Assembly (NCBI GenBank): GCA_900104565.1
Contig: LT629952.1
Coordinates: forward strand, 1,177,604 to 1,241,603
Source: Ruminococcaceae bacterium Marseille-P2935
Lineage (GTDB): Bacteria; Bacillota; Clostridia; Oscillospirales; Ruminococcaceae
Direction of reading: 5' to 3'
DNA length: 64,000 nucleotides
The translations under genes were made by a program, and so were the position numbers. The notes beneath the pieces are model-generated. The model made no database searches and was not told the origin of the DNA. It was given only the letters and a program-made list of their open reading frames with translations. Of the stretch, positions 9,224-18,224 are shown in pieces (position 1 is the first letter of the stretch; every line of letters begins with the position of its first letter).

Positions 9224-10177
9224 ATGGCCAAAAAGATTTATTTGGCAGGAGGCTGTTTTTGGGGTTTGGAAAAATACCTGTCAGAAATTCGGGGGGTTTT
9301 ATCGACACAGGCGGGCTATGCCAACGGGTGCGGAGAATTTCCTACCTATGAGGAGGTTTGCAGGGGAGCCGGCTTTGCCGAAACAGTTAAAGTAATTTTT
9401 GACCCTCAAACAGCGCCCTTATCCTTTCTTCTGGAATTATTTTTTGATGCAATCGACCCCACTTCGGTGAACCGGCAGGGTGGCGACCACGGAATACAGT
9501 ACCGAAGCGGCATTTATTACACTGACCAGGCCGATCTGCCCGTGATTCAAAATTCCTTACAAAAACTGGCGCTAGAGTACCAAAAGCCGTTGGCGGTAGA
9601 GGTTCTTCCCCTTCAAAATTACTACCCGGCAGAAGAATACCATCAAAAATACCTGGACCATAACCCCGGGGGGTATTGTCACATTGGAGCAGATAAATTT
9701 GCCCATGCCCGCAACAGTAGGCCGTCGGCACCGAATCAGTACCAGCGCCCGTCCGAAGAGGATTTACGCCGCACTCTTACCCCAACGCAATACGCGGTCA
9801 CCCAGCAAAACGCCACGGAACCCCCTTTTCAAAATGATTTTTGGAATCATTTTAAGCCCGGTATCTATGTGGATGTCACCACAGGGGAACCGCTCTTTCT
9901 CTCAAATGATAAATTTGAATCGGATTGTGGCTGGCCAAGTTTTTCAAGGCCGGTAAAAGCAGCTTCGGTGGTGGAAAGGATGGATTCTTCCCATGGAATG
10001 TTCCGTACCGAGGTACGAAGCAAAATCGGGAATGCCCACCTGGGACATGTATTTGAAGACGGGCCCAACGGCTCAGGCGGGCTGCGTTACTGCATCAACA
10101 GCGCTGCGCTCCGTTTTATACCTTTGGAGGAGATGGAGGCAGAAGGCTATGGAGAATGGATTGACCGGTTAAAATAA
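9224..10177 (+). CDS. msrAB: Bifunctional peptide-methionine sulfoxide reductase MsrA-MsrB
   Basis: A fusion of the two enzymes that reduce the S and R epimers of methionine sulfoxide, repairing oxidised proteins. MsrA occupies residues 1-155, with the catalytic GCFWG motif at about 10-14. MsrB occupies about 180-310, with [11 protein letters not shown], then [10 protein letters not shown] and the catalytic cysteine in [15 protein letters not shown]. The zinc-binding CXXC pairs of some MsrB proteins are absent, as in many fused forms. Length (317) is normal for the fusion. The SD is weak (AAAGGGCG). The gene diverges from the RHH-clpB unit and ends in a terminator at 10210-10242. Confidence 0.96.
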   Translation: MAKKIYLAGGCFWGLEKYLSEIRGVLSTQAGYANGCGEFPTYEEVCRGAGFAETVKVIFDPQTAPLSFLLELFFDAIDPTSVNRQGGDHGIQYRSGIYYTDQADLPVIQNSLQKLALEYQKPLAVEVLPLQNYYPAEEYHQKYLDHNPGGYCHIGADKFAHARNSRPSAPNQYQRPSEEDLRRTLTPTQYAVTQQNATEPPFQNDFWNHFKPGIYVDVTTGEPLFLSNDKFESDCGWPSFSRPVKAASVVERMDSSHGMFRTEVRSKIGNAHLGHVFEDGPNGSGGLRYCINSAALRFIPLEEMEAEGYGEWIDRLK

Positions 10178-10209
10178 CGGCATATGGTTTCTGACAGGCA
10201 AAACAGCAA

Positions 10210-10242
10210 TAAAAAGCGGCGTTTTTACGCCGCTTTTTATTA
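10210..10242 (+). terminator. Terminator after msrAB
   Basis: AAAAAGCGGCG pairs perfectly with CGCCGCTTTTT around a six-base loop. It is symmetric and may also work on the minus strand. Confidence 0.9.
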
Positions 10243-10285
10243 GATTAATTTAGGCTTAAAAACCAAAACCGATAAACTTGGTAAA

Positions 10286-10543
10286 TCACCAAAAAACTCC
10301 ACTGTCCCTATTATTTTCTTTTAATGCCTGTACGGTTTGATCAATGCGGTATTTGGCTTCGTCTCCAGTTTGGCTGGCTTGAATATAACCAATCATACGC
10401 TTTTTTTCTTCGGTGCTTAAAGCGCCAAACCGGCTCATTGCACTTGTATTTTGTGCCAATGCCATACCGAGCCCAAGTGGCATATCAGGCTGATCCTCCT
10501 GCATAGGTGCTCCGGTGGCTGGGCTATTCATAAAGGGGTCCAT
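10286..10543 (-). CDS. Small conserved hypothetical protein (85 aa)
   Basis: An 85-residue soluble protein starting MDPFMNSP with the SD GGAG nine bases upstream. An in-frame open stretch continues upstream but lacks coding character. The middle part (GLGMALAQNTSAMSRFGALSTEEKKRMI) resembles a family of short hypothetical proteins common in gut Clostridia, in which a Met/Ala-rich segment precedes a small helical tail. No function is known to me. It stands alone between the msrAB terminator and a divergent membrane-protein gene. Confidence 0.65.
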   Translation of the reverse strand: MDPFMNSPATGAPMQEDQPDMPLGLGMALAQNTSAMSRFGALSTEEKKRMIGYIQASQTGDEAKYRIDQTVQALKENNRDSGVFW

Positions 10544-10693
10544 CTGCAACACTCCGTTTCTTTTTATAGTATTCTTATTTTCTGCAAATTTGTCCGAAAT
10601 ATGTTTCCGTTTATTCCCTGTGTTTTTCCCGTATATTTCAAAACTTCCCGTGCAAACTGAAACTACCGGAAAAGAAACAGGTGAATGATAAAT

Positions 10694-11080
10694 ATGCAAA
10701 AAATAAAAGAAGATACTTCTATTTTTCTGCTGGGGTCAGTGGCCTACAGCTGGATCGAAATTCTATGGCGTGGTTTTACCCATTGGACAATGTCTATTAC
10801 CGGTGGATTGTGCTTTTTTATTTTATACAAATTAAACACGAAAAACCCCAGAAAATCCCTTTGGCGAAAATGCATTACAGGGGCGCTCATTATTACCGGA
10901 GTAGAATTTGTGATTGGCTGCATTGTAAACCTTGCCTTAAAGTGGAATGTCTGGGATTATTCCAGTCAGCCGCTAAACCTTTGGGGGCAAATTTGTGCGC
11001 TTTACACCCTTTTATGGGGGCTTTTATGCATTCCAATTTTTAAACTCAGCCGCTTTCTTAAAACACGATATTTCTCCTAG
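10694..11080 (+). CDS. Small integral membrane protein, CmpB-like putative ABC permease family
   Basis: A 128-residue protein with four predicted membrane helices. The pattern of a first helix with FLLGSVAYSWIEILWRG, a central GVEFVIGCIVNLALKWNVWDYS and a Trp-rich last part matches the PF06541-type 'putative ABC transporter permease' (CmpB-like) proteins. Despite that name they have no adjoining ATPase here and their function is uncertain. The start at 10694 is favoured over 10685 because it gives a workable distance from GGTGA. A terminator follows at 11092. Confidence 0.7.
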   Translation: MQKIKEDTSIFLLGSVAYSWIEILWRGFTHWTMSITGGLCFFILYKLNTKNPRKSLWRKCITGALIITGVEFVIGCIVNLALKWNVWDYSSQPLNLWGQICALYTLLWGLLCIPIFKLSRFLKTRYFS

Positions 11081-11091
11081 ATTCTCCTTTT

Positions 11092-11126
11092 AGGCCGCAA
11101 AAGTAAAATTTTGTGGCCTTTTTTTG
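11092..11126 (+). terminator. Terminator after the CmpB-like gene
   Basis: AGGCCGCAAAA pairs with TTTTGTGGCCT (one G-T pair) and is followed by a run of seven T. Confidence 0.85.
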
Positions 11127-11212
11127 TGAAAATATCCACTTAATTTTAGTAGAATTCATTTGAAAAATACATTAAAATTGTTATAAAAGGTCTTTTAAAG
11201 GAGGAACCCATC

Positions 11213-11710
11213 ATGGCTGTAATCAAAACCAGCAGGCCTGTCCCCGAAACAGAGGTAAATCATGTTTTAAATGCCATTGAGCATCGCGCAACCTGGATGG
11301 CCCTGATACTGGCTGAAGCTGAAAAGGAAGAGGCAAATTGGGAAGAGATTGGCCGAAACGCTATTTCGAAATGCGGCAGCATACATGGGGCAAAACACCG
11401 TTCCCACTGCCCGGACCCGGAAAACATTGGTGAATTTGGAACCATATTTTTGGACGATATCAGCCGGTGCTGCTTTCAGATAGAATCGGTAGAATCAAAC
11501 TACGACATGACCCATGTTCATTTTCATCGCTGCCCGCTGGTCAATGCTTGGAAAAAACTTGGATTGTCAGATGAAAAAATCAGCAAGCTGTGCGATATTG
11601 CCATGGAGGGCGACCGTGGCATAGCCAAAACAATGGGCTGTCATCTGGAGTTGCGCCAAACGATTGCAGGCGGTGACAGTATTTGCGACATTGCTTTTAT
11701 AAAAGATTAG
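11213..11710 (+). CDS. L-2-amino-thiazoline-4-carboxylate hydrolase family protein
   Basis: A 165-residue cytoplasmic protein of the ATC-hydrolase family (PF14196), recognised from FHRCPLVNAWKKLGLSDEKI, then LCDIAMEGDRGIA and a C-terminal GDSICDIAFI. The founding member hydrolyses L-2-amino-thiazoline-4-carboxylic acid on the way to L-cysteine, but most homologues are untested and the family is often annotated only by domain. Several Cys and His residues (CGSIHGAKHRSHC, HVHFHRC) could coordinate metal. The start has an ideal SD (AAAGGAGG). The gene is monocistronic, with a terminator at 11758. Confidence 0.82.
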   Translation: MAVIKTSRPVPETEVNHVLNAIEHRATWMALILAEAEKEEANWEEIGRNAISKCGSIHGAKHRSHCPDPENIGEFGTIFLDDISRCCFQIESVESNYDMTHVHFHRCPLVNAWKKLGLSDEKISKLCDIAMEGDRGIAKTMGCHLELRQTIAGGDSICDIAFIKD

Positions 11711-11757
11711 CTACATAAGAACTGCTGTTATTGCGATAAAACAATATGCTGCTTCAT

Positions 11758-11788
11758 AAAAAGGAGGGAATCATCCCCTCCTTTTTTG
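11758..11788 (+). terminator. Terminator after the ATC-hydrolase gene
   Basis: AAAAAGGAGGG pairs with CCCCTCCTTTTTT around a short loop, ending in a T-run. Confidence 0.9.
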
Positions 11789-11976
11789 AAGGAATTAAGG
11801 GAATTTTAAACCAACTGTAAGATGATTGAAAAACTTATATGATTCTATTTAGGCTATACTATTTTTATTGCAGAAAACAATCATGCCTTTGTTGCTTTTA
11901 AAATACTGTTTTCACTTGTAATGTGCAGCAAACAGTGGCCCTGGCTTTGATTGGAACAATGAAGGAGGGAGATTGT

Positions 11977-13017
11977 TTGGCCCAGCGTCGGACAAAAATA
12001 AAAAGACGCAGGCGATACCGCCTGCGGTATGACAGAATATTCCTGCTCCTGGTTTTGGCTGGGGTATTGTGTTTTGGTCTGGTAAAATTGGTACAGTTTA
12101 TTGGTTCCTCTATTTCGCTTGCCATAGGCGGCGAAGCAAACAGCAAAATCACCATATCTTCTGACCCGCAACCAGAATCAAGCACTGCCGACAATAGTCG
12201 ACCAGAAGAACCTCTTCCCACCCTGCCCTCTGATCTGGCTAGTGAGCTGCACAGCACGAACGCGGTTCTTATTGACCGTGAAAGCGGACAGGTTTTATTG
12301 GAAAAGGATTCACAAAGCCAAATTTACCCCGCATCCCTCACCAAAATAATGACCGCAGTGGTAGTGTTGGAAAATATAGAGGATTTAAGCGAGCCGGTTT
12401 TTCTGGACCCAACGTTATATGCCCCATTATATGACGCCAATGCCGCTTTGGCAGGTTTTCTGCCCGGCGATACAGTACAGGCAATCGACCTGCTTTACGG
12501 TACCATGCTGCCTTCTGGAGCAGAGGCCGCCACAGCCCTGGCCGTTCATGTAGGTGAATCTGTATCGAATTTTGTAGAAATGATGAACCAAAAGGCCCGG
12601 GAACTTGGCATGACACATACCCATTTTACCAATGTTACTGGCCTGCATGACGATAATCACTATTCCACTGTCAGCGACATGGCGGTATTGTTTGAATACG
12701 CGTTAAAAGACAAAACGTTTAAAAAAATTATCTGTACCCCAGAGTATACCACCCAACCAAGTCAATCCGGTAACGTCATCACCGTATACAGCACTTTATT
12801 TTCCCGCGTAAGCTCTACTGAATTTGAAGGCGGCCAAATTCTTGGCGGAAAAACCGGGTATACCGGTGACGCCGGGCAGTGCCTGGCCAGCCTTGGGGAA
12901 ATGAAGGGCAAAGAATATATTCTGGTTACTACCGGTGCCGAAGGAAATGGCCAAACCGAACCATTTCATATTTTTGATGCTGCCAGCGTTTTCAGCCATA
13001 TTACCATTGCAAAATAA
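11977..13017 (+). CDS. D-alanyl-D-alanine carboxypeptidase (DacF-like penicillin-binding protein)
   Basis: A low-molecular-mass penicillin-binding protein that trims the terminal D-Ala from peptidoglycan stem peptides outside the membrane. The start is a TTG with a perfect AGGAGG eight bases upstream. In-frame ATGs lie further upstream without SD. The N-terminus is very basic (RRTKIKRRRRYR), followed by a single membrane anchor (about 22-45) and a Ser/Pro-rich linker. The catalytic domain carries the S-x-x-K nucleophile motif (SLTK), PSGAEAA in the position usually occupied by SxN, and the KTG motif in GGKTGYTGDAGQ. Replacement of Asn by Ala in the second motif is seen in related clostridial enzymes. 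Confidence 0.92.
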   Translation: MAQRRTKIKRRRRYRLRYDRIFLLLVLAGVLCFGLVKLVQFIGSSISLAIGGEANSKITISSDPQPESSTADNSRPEEPLPTLPSDLASELHSTNAVLIDRESGQVLLEKDSQSQIYPASLTKIMTAVVVLENIEDLSEPVFLDPTLYAPLYDANAALAGFLPGDTVQAIDLLYGTMLPSGAEAATALAVHVGESVSNFVEMMNQKARELGMTHTHFTNVTGLHDDNHYSTVSDMAVLFEYALKDKTFKKIICTPEYTTQPSQSGNVITVYSTLFSRVSSTEFEGGQILGGKTGYTGDAGQCLASLGEMKGKEYILVTTGAEGNGQTEPFHIFDAASVFSHITIAK

Positions 13018-13077
13018 GCAATATTCATTAAATGATACTGTTTTGTACTTCAATCGGGGCTTAAAAATAAAACATCG

Positions 13078-13114
13078 CAAAAAAGAGGGATCAGCTCTGA
13101 TCCCTCTTTTTTTT
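13078..13114 (+). terminator. Terminator after the carboxypeptidase gene
   Basis: AAAAAAGAGGGATCAG pairs perfectly with CTGATCCCTCTTTTTT with a two-base centre. It is symmetric and so may also stop minus-strand transcription. Confidence 0.9.
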
Positions 13115-13223
13115 ACGTACAAAAACAGCTGCCCATTTTGCCAGCAGAAAAAGCCTTCGCTTACAGCGTAAAGCGCAACAAATTCTCTCAAATATGATCA
13201 AATCATCCTAAGTATGCTATAAC

Positions 13224-13541
13224 CTAAGATGCAAACAATTCTCCATCTACAATTTTCACAACCCGCTTGGCATAACTGGCCACCTGAAGGTCATGGGTAA
13301 TCATAATAATGGTATTGCCCATTTGGTTTAACTTTAAGAAAAGCTGCAGCACCTCTTTGCCGGTAGCAGTATCTAAAGCACCGGTAGGTTCGTCTGCCAA
13401 CAGAATTGTAGGATTGCCCACCATGGCCCGGGCAATGGCCACCCTTTGTTGCTGGCCGCCAGAAAGTTCAGACGGTTTATGGCTCAGCCGGTCAGACAGC
13501 CCCAACAGCTTAATGGTTTCTTTACATTCCTCCTGTGCCTG
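13224..13541 (-). pseudogene. ABC transporter ATPase fragment (MacB/LolD type), 5' half deleted
   Basis: Only the C-terminal ~105 residues of an ABC ATPase remain: an ABC signature LSGGQQQRVAIARA, Walker B ILLADEPTGALD, and the H-loop IMITHD. Walker A and the N-terminal half are missing. The frame can be read back only to a stop at 13542-13544, where the sequence switches to another gene fragment. The upstream neighbour is the N-terminus of a membrane-fusion protein, and no permease follows downstream. This looks like an internal deletion that removed most of an MFP-ABC exporter operon, leaving a nonfunctional ATPase. Confidence 0.85.
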
Positions 13542-13665
13542 TTAAGGACGCACCAAGCGTAAGGGTATAAACGCCGGTCGCCCCCAATGCCACCACCCCC
13601 ACGCAAATAACCGAAATAACCAGCTTTTTGCGGGAAAGGTTTTTTATTTTTTCAGCGATCTTCAA
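13522..13665 (-). pseudogene. N-terminal fragment of a membrane-fusion (MFP) efflux protein
   Basis: A 47-codon frame starts at TTG with AAGGAGG eight bases upstream. It encodes a basic N-terminus (KIAEKIKNLSRKK), one membrane helix (about 15-33) and the beginning of a periplasmic-adaptor-like sequence (GATGVYTL), then stops at TAA. This matches the signal anchor of MacA/HlyD-type MFP proteins, but the rest is gone. It overlaps the ABC ATPase fragment in a different frame, which places a deletion junction at about 13540-13550. A short truncated peptide may still be made. Confidence 0.7.
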
Positions 13666-13702
13666 ACAAGTTGCCTCCTTTGGGACCGCTGAACAGATTT
13701 TC

Positions 13703-14674
13703 TTATGCGTCCTTCAGCGAGTCCATGTTAATTTGTTCAAACTGCTTGTCGTATTCCACTGTCATTTCATCAATGGCTTTCTGCAGCAGCTCTGCCCATT
13801 TTGCGTTGATTAAGGGTGTACGGAACTGTTCTAGGTTGGCTTGAATATACGCATCCTCTTTAGGCAGTCGTTTAATAATGTGGTATCCATAACTGCTTTC
13901 TACCAATCCGCTCAGTTCGTTTTCCTGCAACGCAAAAGACGCCTCTTCATAAGGCGTTACCATCTGCCCTTTGGTAAAGTAGTAACCGTCAGTATTGTCC
14001 ACCATGCCCGGGTCTTCGTTGTACTGGGCCACCAGGGTATCAAAATCTTCCCCCGCCTTGGCCTTCTTCAACACTTCCTCTGCTCTGGCCTTGGTTGCCT
14101 CGGCATCCTCTTCTTCATTAAACGCAATTAAAATTTGAGTGGTACGAATATAATCCTCGTCTACAACCCGAAGCACCTCTTCGTCAGTTACATAATATTG
14201 CCCGCCTTCTGCAAATACGGTATTTGCCAGGGTATCCATTAAAACGTCAATCTCCAATAGGCTGCGGTAAAGTTCATCGGTAAGGTAGCTTTCCTTTAGA
14301 GCGGTCTCATACTCTTCTTTGCCTCCCATTTGTGTGACCAACTCGTCCAGCTGCTCCGAAATTGATTTTTTATCATCTTTGCTCAGTGTAACCCCGTTGT
14401 CTGCCGCCACCTTGCGAAGCGCATAGGCCTGCTTAATCATGTCCAGTGTATAGTCTTCCAGTTCTTCCTTGGCTTCGGGGTATTTTTCCCAAAAACTGTC
14501 GTCACCGTTATCATAATTGTATTTTGCGTTCAGGTAGTAATAGCGGTACTCTTCCAGTGAAACTTTATTTCCGCCAACTGTCATAACAGCTTTCTGGCCA
14601 GCGCATCCGCCAAACAGCCCAAACACTAAAATCAACAGGAGCACGATGCCGATTATCCGTTTCATTCTCATCAT
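13703..14674 (-). CDS. PrsA-like peptidyl-prolyl isomerase lipoprotein
   Basis: A predicted extracytoplasmic foldase that helps secreted proteins fold after export. From ATG 14674 the protein has 323 residues, with a basic start, a hydrophobic stretch and a lipobox ending GGC at residue 24, so it should be lipid-anchored. The middle contains a parvulin-type rotamase domain (about 165-265), with RTTQILIAFNEE, then DFDTLVAQYNEDPG and SSYGYHIIKRL. The C-terminal helix is acidic. In-frame codons continue upstream to 14788 but without SD. The ATG at 14674 has GAGGA five bases before it. It precedes the exporter remnants on the same strand, about 37 bp away, and may once have been co-transcribed with them. 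Confidence 0.85.
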   Translation of the reverse strand: MMRMKRIIGIVLLLILVFGLFGGCAGQKAVMTVGGNKVSLEEYRYYYLNAKYNYDNGDDSFWEKYPEAKEELEDYTLDMIKQAYALRKVAADNGVTLSKDDKKSISEQLDELVTQMGGKEEYETALKESYLTDELYRSLLEIDVLMDTLANTVFAEGGQYYVTDEEVLRVVDEDYIRTTQILIAFNEEEDAEATKARAEEVLKKAKAGEDFDTLVAQYNEDPGMVDNTDGYYFTKGQMVTPYEEASFALQENELSGLVESSYGYHIIKRLPKEDAYIQANLEQFRTPLINAKWAELLQKAIDEMTVEYDKQFEQINMDSLKDA

Positions 14675-14843
14675 AATTTTCCTCATTCCGCCGCCAAAAC
14701 GGCTGTTGTAAATTTGATAAGGATGAACCCCGCCGCTCACAAAAACAGGGTACCATCCCACTGTGTTCATCCTGTGAAAATCTTCCAAAATCAGGATGAA
14801 AATCTATTTAAAACAGAAACCAATACCTTTTGGGGTCAAATGG

Positions 14844-16328
14844 TCAGTAACTTTTTGGTTCTGTTTGATCTTCGTCGTGCTGAGGTAAGGAAAACCAAAA
14901 GGTGCTGCCCTTACCCAGTTCGCTTTCCACGCCATAGTCGGCACCGCTTGCTTCTAAAATCTCCTTCACAATAGAAAGGCCCAGCCCGGTGCCCGACACT
15001 GGACGGCGGTGTGTTTCGGATGAACGGCAATAGCGCTCCCAAATTTCATTCCGCTGGTCCTCGGGAATGCCTTTTCCAGTATCGCTCACTGCAAAGTATA
15101 CCTTGCCCTGGCTGTTGACAAGCTTTACCCGAACTGTTTTGTCTTCCCCTGTGTAATTGACCGCATTGCCAATCAGGTTATAAATAACCTGGCTCATCCG
15201 CTTTCCATCGGCCCAAACGAAGCAGTCATCTGTAGCCTGCAGCAAAATTTGGTACCCTTGTTTTTCACACATACCCTGAAAACGCATAGCAGTTTGCCGC
15301 GTCAGCAAACCCAGGTCCAACTCTTCTGGCTCTGGCAGCATCAGCCCGGCCTGCATACGGGAAAGATCAAGCATATCGCCCACCAGCTCACTTAACCGGT
15401 CGGCCTCCTGTATAATAACCCCGGCGTGAGCATTTCGTTTTTCGGGGTTATCTCCCGAAATGTCCTGTATCATTTCGGCGTACGCCTTCACCATGGTCAG
15501 CGGTGTACGTAAATCGTGGGAAACATTTGCGATTAAATCTTTGCGCAGTTGGTCAGTCTTTGAAAGTTCTTCGGTTGCATAATTTAGGCTTTCGGCCAGC
15601 TGGTCAATCTCCCGGTAGCCGCCGCCCCCCCGGAAGGTAACATCATAATTGCCTTTCGCTAGCTCCCCGGCTGAATCGGTTAAGGCACGAATCGGTTTTG
15701 CCAGTTTGCTGGCGATTAAAAAAGATAACACCAGCGCCAGCACTAGCGACAGCACCGACACTACAAACAGCTGGTTTTGCAAAACCGAAACGGTGGTATC
15801 TACCGGCATAAGGGGAGCATACAACAGCATATAAACTTCTTTCCCCTTTGCATCCGGCCACTTTGCACCAAATACCAGGCTTTTGTCCCGGGATTTTCCA
15901 TCGTGAATGGTATAGCAGATGGTGCTGGCATCGCTGGACTGAATCCGGCTCATAAAATCAGAAAACTTTATGCTGCCAAACCTTCCACCCATCATCCCCC
16001 CGCCAGGCTCGTCCTTCATGAAAGGTGCAGAGGAGTGCAGCACATTACCCTCCCTGTCAAATATTTGAATCATAAACCCATTATTAAAGGCACTGCGAAA
16101 CAGAATATCGTCGTAATTTTCATTGTCATACTGCTCGATCAGCTGGCGTCCAAGCTTTTGCACCTCAGAAGTTTTCATGCTTTCGTAGTATGTATTTAAA
16201 AAGATAATTTGTAAAAGCCAAAGGATTGCCATAATTGCAGCCGCAAACAGCACAAAATAGACCCAAAGCCGGTACTTTAGGCCTTTTGCTTGTTTTTGTT
16301 TTGTCTGTGAGTGCATTGTTTGTTTCAT
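14844..16328 (-). CDS. Sensor histidine kinase
   Basis: A membrane-bound HisKA-type sensor kinase of 494 residues. The first membrane helix (about 23-45) is followed by an extracytoplasmic sensor region (about 46-180), and a second helix lies at about 185-210. A HAMP domain follows, then the dimerisation/phosphoacceptor helix with NVSHDLRTPLTMVKAY (the His is phosphorylated). The HATPase_c domain shows the N-box IYNLIGNAVNYT, G1 DTGKGIPED and G2 GTGLGLSIV. The signal is unknown. Its start overlaps the stop of the response-regulator gene upstream by four bases, so the pair is coupled. Confidence 0.95.
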   Translation of the reverse strand: MKQTMHSQTKQKQAKGLKYRLWVYFVLFAAAIMAILWLLQIIFLNTYYESMKTSEVQKLGRQLIEQYDNENYDDILFRSAFNNGFMIQIFDREGNVLHSSAPFMKDEPGGGMMGGRFGSIKFSDFMSRIQSSDASTICYTIHDGKSRDKSLVFGAKWPDAKGKEVYMLLYAPLMPVDTTVSVLQNQLFVVSVLSLVLALVLSFLIASKLAKPIRALTDSAGELAKGNYDVTFRGGGGYREIDQLAESLNYATEELSKTDQLRKDLIANVSHDLRTPLTMVKAYAEMIQDISGDNPEKRNAHAGVIIQEADRLSELVGDMLDLSRMQAGLMLPEPEELDLGLLTRQTAMRFQGMCEKQGYQILLQATDDCFVWADGKRMSQVIYNLIGNAVNYTGEDKTVRVKLVNSQGKVYFAVSDTGKGIPEDQRNEIWERYCRSSETHRRPVSGTGLGLSIVKEILEASGADYGVESELGKGSTFWFSLPQHDEDQTEPKSY

Positions 16329-17038
16329 TCCTCGTCCTTTGCCTCAAACTTATACCCCAGCCCGCGCAGGGTAACAATATAATCCCGGTATGGCCCCAGC
16401 GAGCTGCGCAGCATTTTAATATGAGTATCTACCGTACGGTCATCCCCATAAAAATCGAACCCCCAAATATCACTCAGCAGCTTTTCGCGGCTTAAGGCCA
16501 GACCCCGGTTGCGCACCAAGTAAAACAACAAGTCATATTCTTTTGGGGTCATCTCTGTTTTTATGCCGTCAACCAGCACATTTCGCCCGTCTATATCCAC
16601 CTCCAGCCCGCTAAAGCGGTACCGCTCAGTCTCCTGGGCGGCAGCGGCAGCTTTTCTGCGGTTTATCATAACGCTTAACCGCGCCATTAATTCTTTGGGC
16701 GAAAATGGTTTCACCACATAGTCGTCAATCCCAAGCTCAAAACCAAACAGCTTATCATATTCTTCTCCCCTGGCTGACAGCATCAGCACAGGAATGTCTT
16801 TGGTTTTACGAATTTCTTTACAGGCCGAAAAGCCATCCAACCGGGGCATCATAATATCCATTACAACGGCGTCAAAGTTTTGTTCGCGGCAGATTGCCAC
16901 TGCCTCCATGCCGTCTTCCGCCTCGGTTACTTCATAACCGCTAAACTCTGCATATTCTCGAATCACTTCGCGGATCTTCGCCTCATCATCCGCTACCAAA
17001 ATCCTGCTCACTACAATGCCTTCCTTCTTTGGTCTCAT
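16325..17038 (-). CDS. OmpR/PhoB-family response regulator
   Basis: A two-component response regulator paired with the adjoining kinase. The receiver domain (about 12-125) shows the acidic pair VADDEAK, the phosphorylated Asp in AVVMDIMMPRLDG, and the conserved Thr/Ser and Lys positions (MLSARGEE, VKPFSPKEL). The C-terminal winged-helix domain carries EYDLLFYLVRNRGLALSRE and the recognition region DRTVDTHIKMLRSSLG. Two starts are plausible: ATG 17038 (SD GGGAGGG) or GTG 17011 (SD AGGAAGG). I chose the ATG. First gene of the two-component operon. Confidence 0.95.
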   Translation of the reverse strand: MRPKKEGIVVSRILVADDEAKIREVIREYAEFSGYEVTEAEDGMEAVAICREQNFDAVVMDIMMPRLDGFSACKEIRKTKDIPVLMLSARGEEYDKLFGFELGIDDYVVKPFSPKELMARLSVMINRRKAAAAAQETERYRFSGLEVDIDGRNVLVDGIKTEMTPKEYDLLFYLVRNRGLALSREKLLSDIWGFDFYGDDRTVDTHIKMLRSSLGPYRDYIVTLRGLGYKFEAKDEE

Positions 17039-17266
17039 GGTATCCCTCCCGATTGGCATTATACTTAAGAAGTTAAAAACACAAACAACATACATCATCG
17101 TGCGCTGCTGCCCCAATGGCAGCTTTTCTTTTTGTATATTGTCATCATCACATAGTTAGCGTGGTGGTGGGTTACCCTGCTGCTTAAAAACCGTTACGTT
17201 TTTACTTTTTGGCAATATCATACCCGTTTTGTGTGAAAGCTCTGTGAAAAGCAGCAGAAAAACCTG

Positions 17267-18130
17267 TTATTTTTTTAACCGGCATGCAGCCAGCCATTTT
17301 TCGGCCCGTGTAAACAGCACCGGGTATACCCCAAGCGCAGTAAACGTTACTGCACCATAGCGCAGCATGGCAAACAGCATTCCATCAGGCAATAACAGCT
17401 TTAGCCCTGCCATAACCAACCCTAACACGACACAGCCTCCCAGCCACCTGAAAAGCTTCGCTCCCAGGCGTTTGGGTACTTGGAACTTTGCAAAGCGCTG
17501 TTCTACCCAGGTACCCAAGGTTACTCCTAACATCAGGCCATAGGCCTTAAAAGAATCAGCTGATTCAATCCAAAACAGCCCCGGCAGTAAAGCAAACATG
17601 GTAACCAGCATAAGCCGTAAAATATTTGAAAACTTTCGGGTTAGATAATAGGCAACCAAAGCAGCCGCGATTCCCAACAGAATACCCACCAAAACATCCT
17701 TAGGGTAATGTACTCCTAAATATAAACGTGATAAACCAATGAGTGGAATGATTGCAATAGCCGCCCAAAGCAGCCAACGCCATTTAAAGTGCAGCGCCAG
17801 CGAAGCAAATAACGTTGCCCCATTTTGCGAATGCCCACTGGGAAAACTATAACCGGTTGCAGTCTCCAGCCTGCCGCTGGTAATCCCTTCCATTCCAATA
17901 GGGCGCGGAAGGCGAAAAATGTCCTTGACCATTCCATTCAGCACCACCGATGCCACAATCGCAAAGGTAAGCCGTATTCCAATTTGCTTGTCCTGGTTCC
18001 AATAAATCCAGGCCACAACTGCCACAACCAATACGGCTTCCCCCAACATTGTGATCAACTGAAATAAATTGTCCAGCACCGGGTTAGAAAAAGACTGAAC
18101 CCAACGAATGAAATCAACTTCCCATACCAT
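17267..18130 (-). CDS. PAP2-family membrane phosphatase
   Basis: A polytopic phosphatase of 287 residues. The three-part PAP2 active-site signature is complete: K-x6-RP in KDIFRLPRP, PSGH in FPSGHSQN, and SRLYLGVHYPKD. Such enzymes remove phosphate from lipids such as undecaprenyl pyrophosphate or phosphatidate at the outer face of the membrane. The specific substrate cannot be told. The C-terminal ~100 residues add several further membrane helices. The start at 18130 is set by GGAG eight bases upstream, which belongs to structured leader copy 2. The gene diverges from the UroD-like gene 700 bp away. Confidence 0.92.
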   Translation of the reverse strand: MVWEVDFIRWVQSFSNPVLDNLFQLITMLGEAVLVVAVVAWIYWNQDKQIGIRLTFAIVASVVLNGMVKDIFRLPRPIGMEGITSGRLETATGYSFPSGHSQNGATLFASLALHFKWRWLLWAAIAIIPLIGLSRLYLGVHYPKDVLVGILLGIAAALVAYYLTRKFSNILRLMLVTMFALLPGLFWIESADSFKAYGLMLGVTLGTWVEQRFAKFQVPKRLGAKLFRWLGGCVVLGLVMAGLKLLLPDGMLFAMLRYGAVTFTALGVYPVLFTRAEKWLAACRLKK

Positions 18131-18224
18131 GCAAAAAACTCCATTCCCCTGCTTCGTGCTACACAAATTTCAAAAAGTAAAAGCTCTTATTGCCCAAAGC
18201 AGGACAGTCGTTAAAAAACAATAA
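18131..18224 (-). ncRNA. Structured leader, copy 2 (pseudoknot family), upstream of the PAP2 gene
   Basis: On the minus strand P1 is TTATTG (18219-18224) with CAATAA (18187-18192). The loop contains CTGCTTTG (18195-18202), which pairs over all eight bases (one U-G) with CGAAGCAG (18149-18156). This second strand is immediately followed by GGGAATGGAG, the SD of the PAP2 gene. The P1 sequence differs from copies 1 and 4 but remains paired. Confidence 0.62.

Noticed and set aside
14660-14790. A sixth pseudoknot leader before the PrsA-like gene
   Set aside because: GCGGCGGAATGAGGA resembles the leaders' end, but P1 and the CTTCG/CGAAG pseudoknot strands could not be placed.
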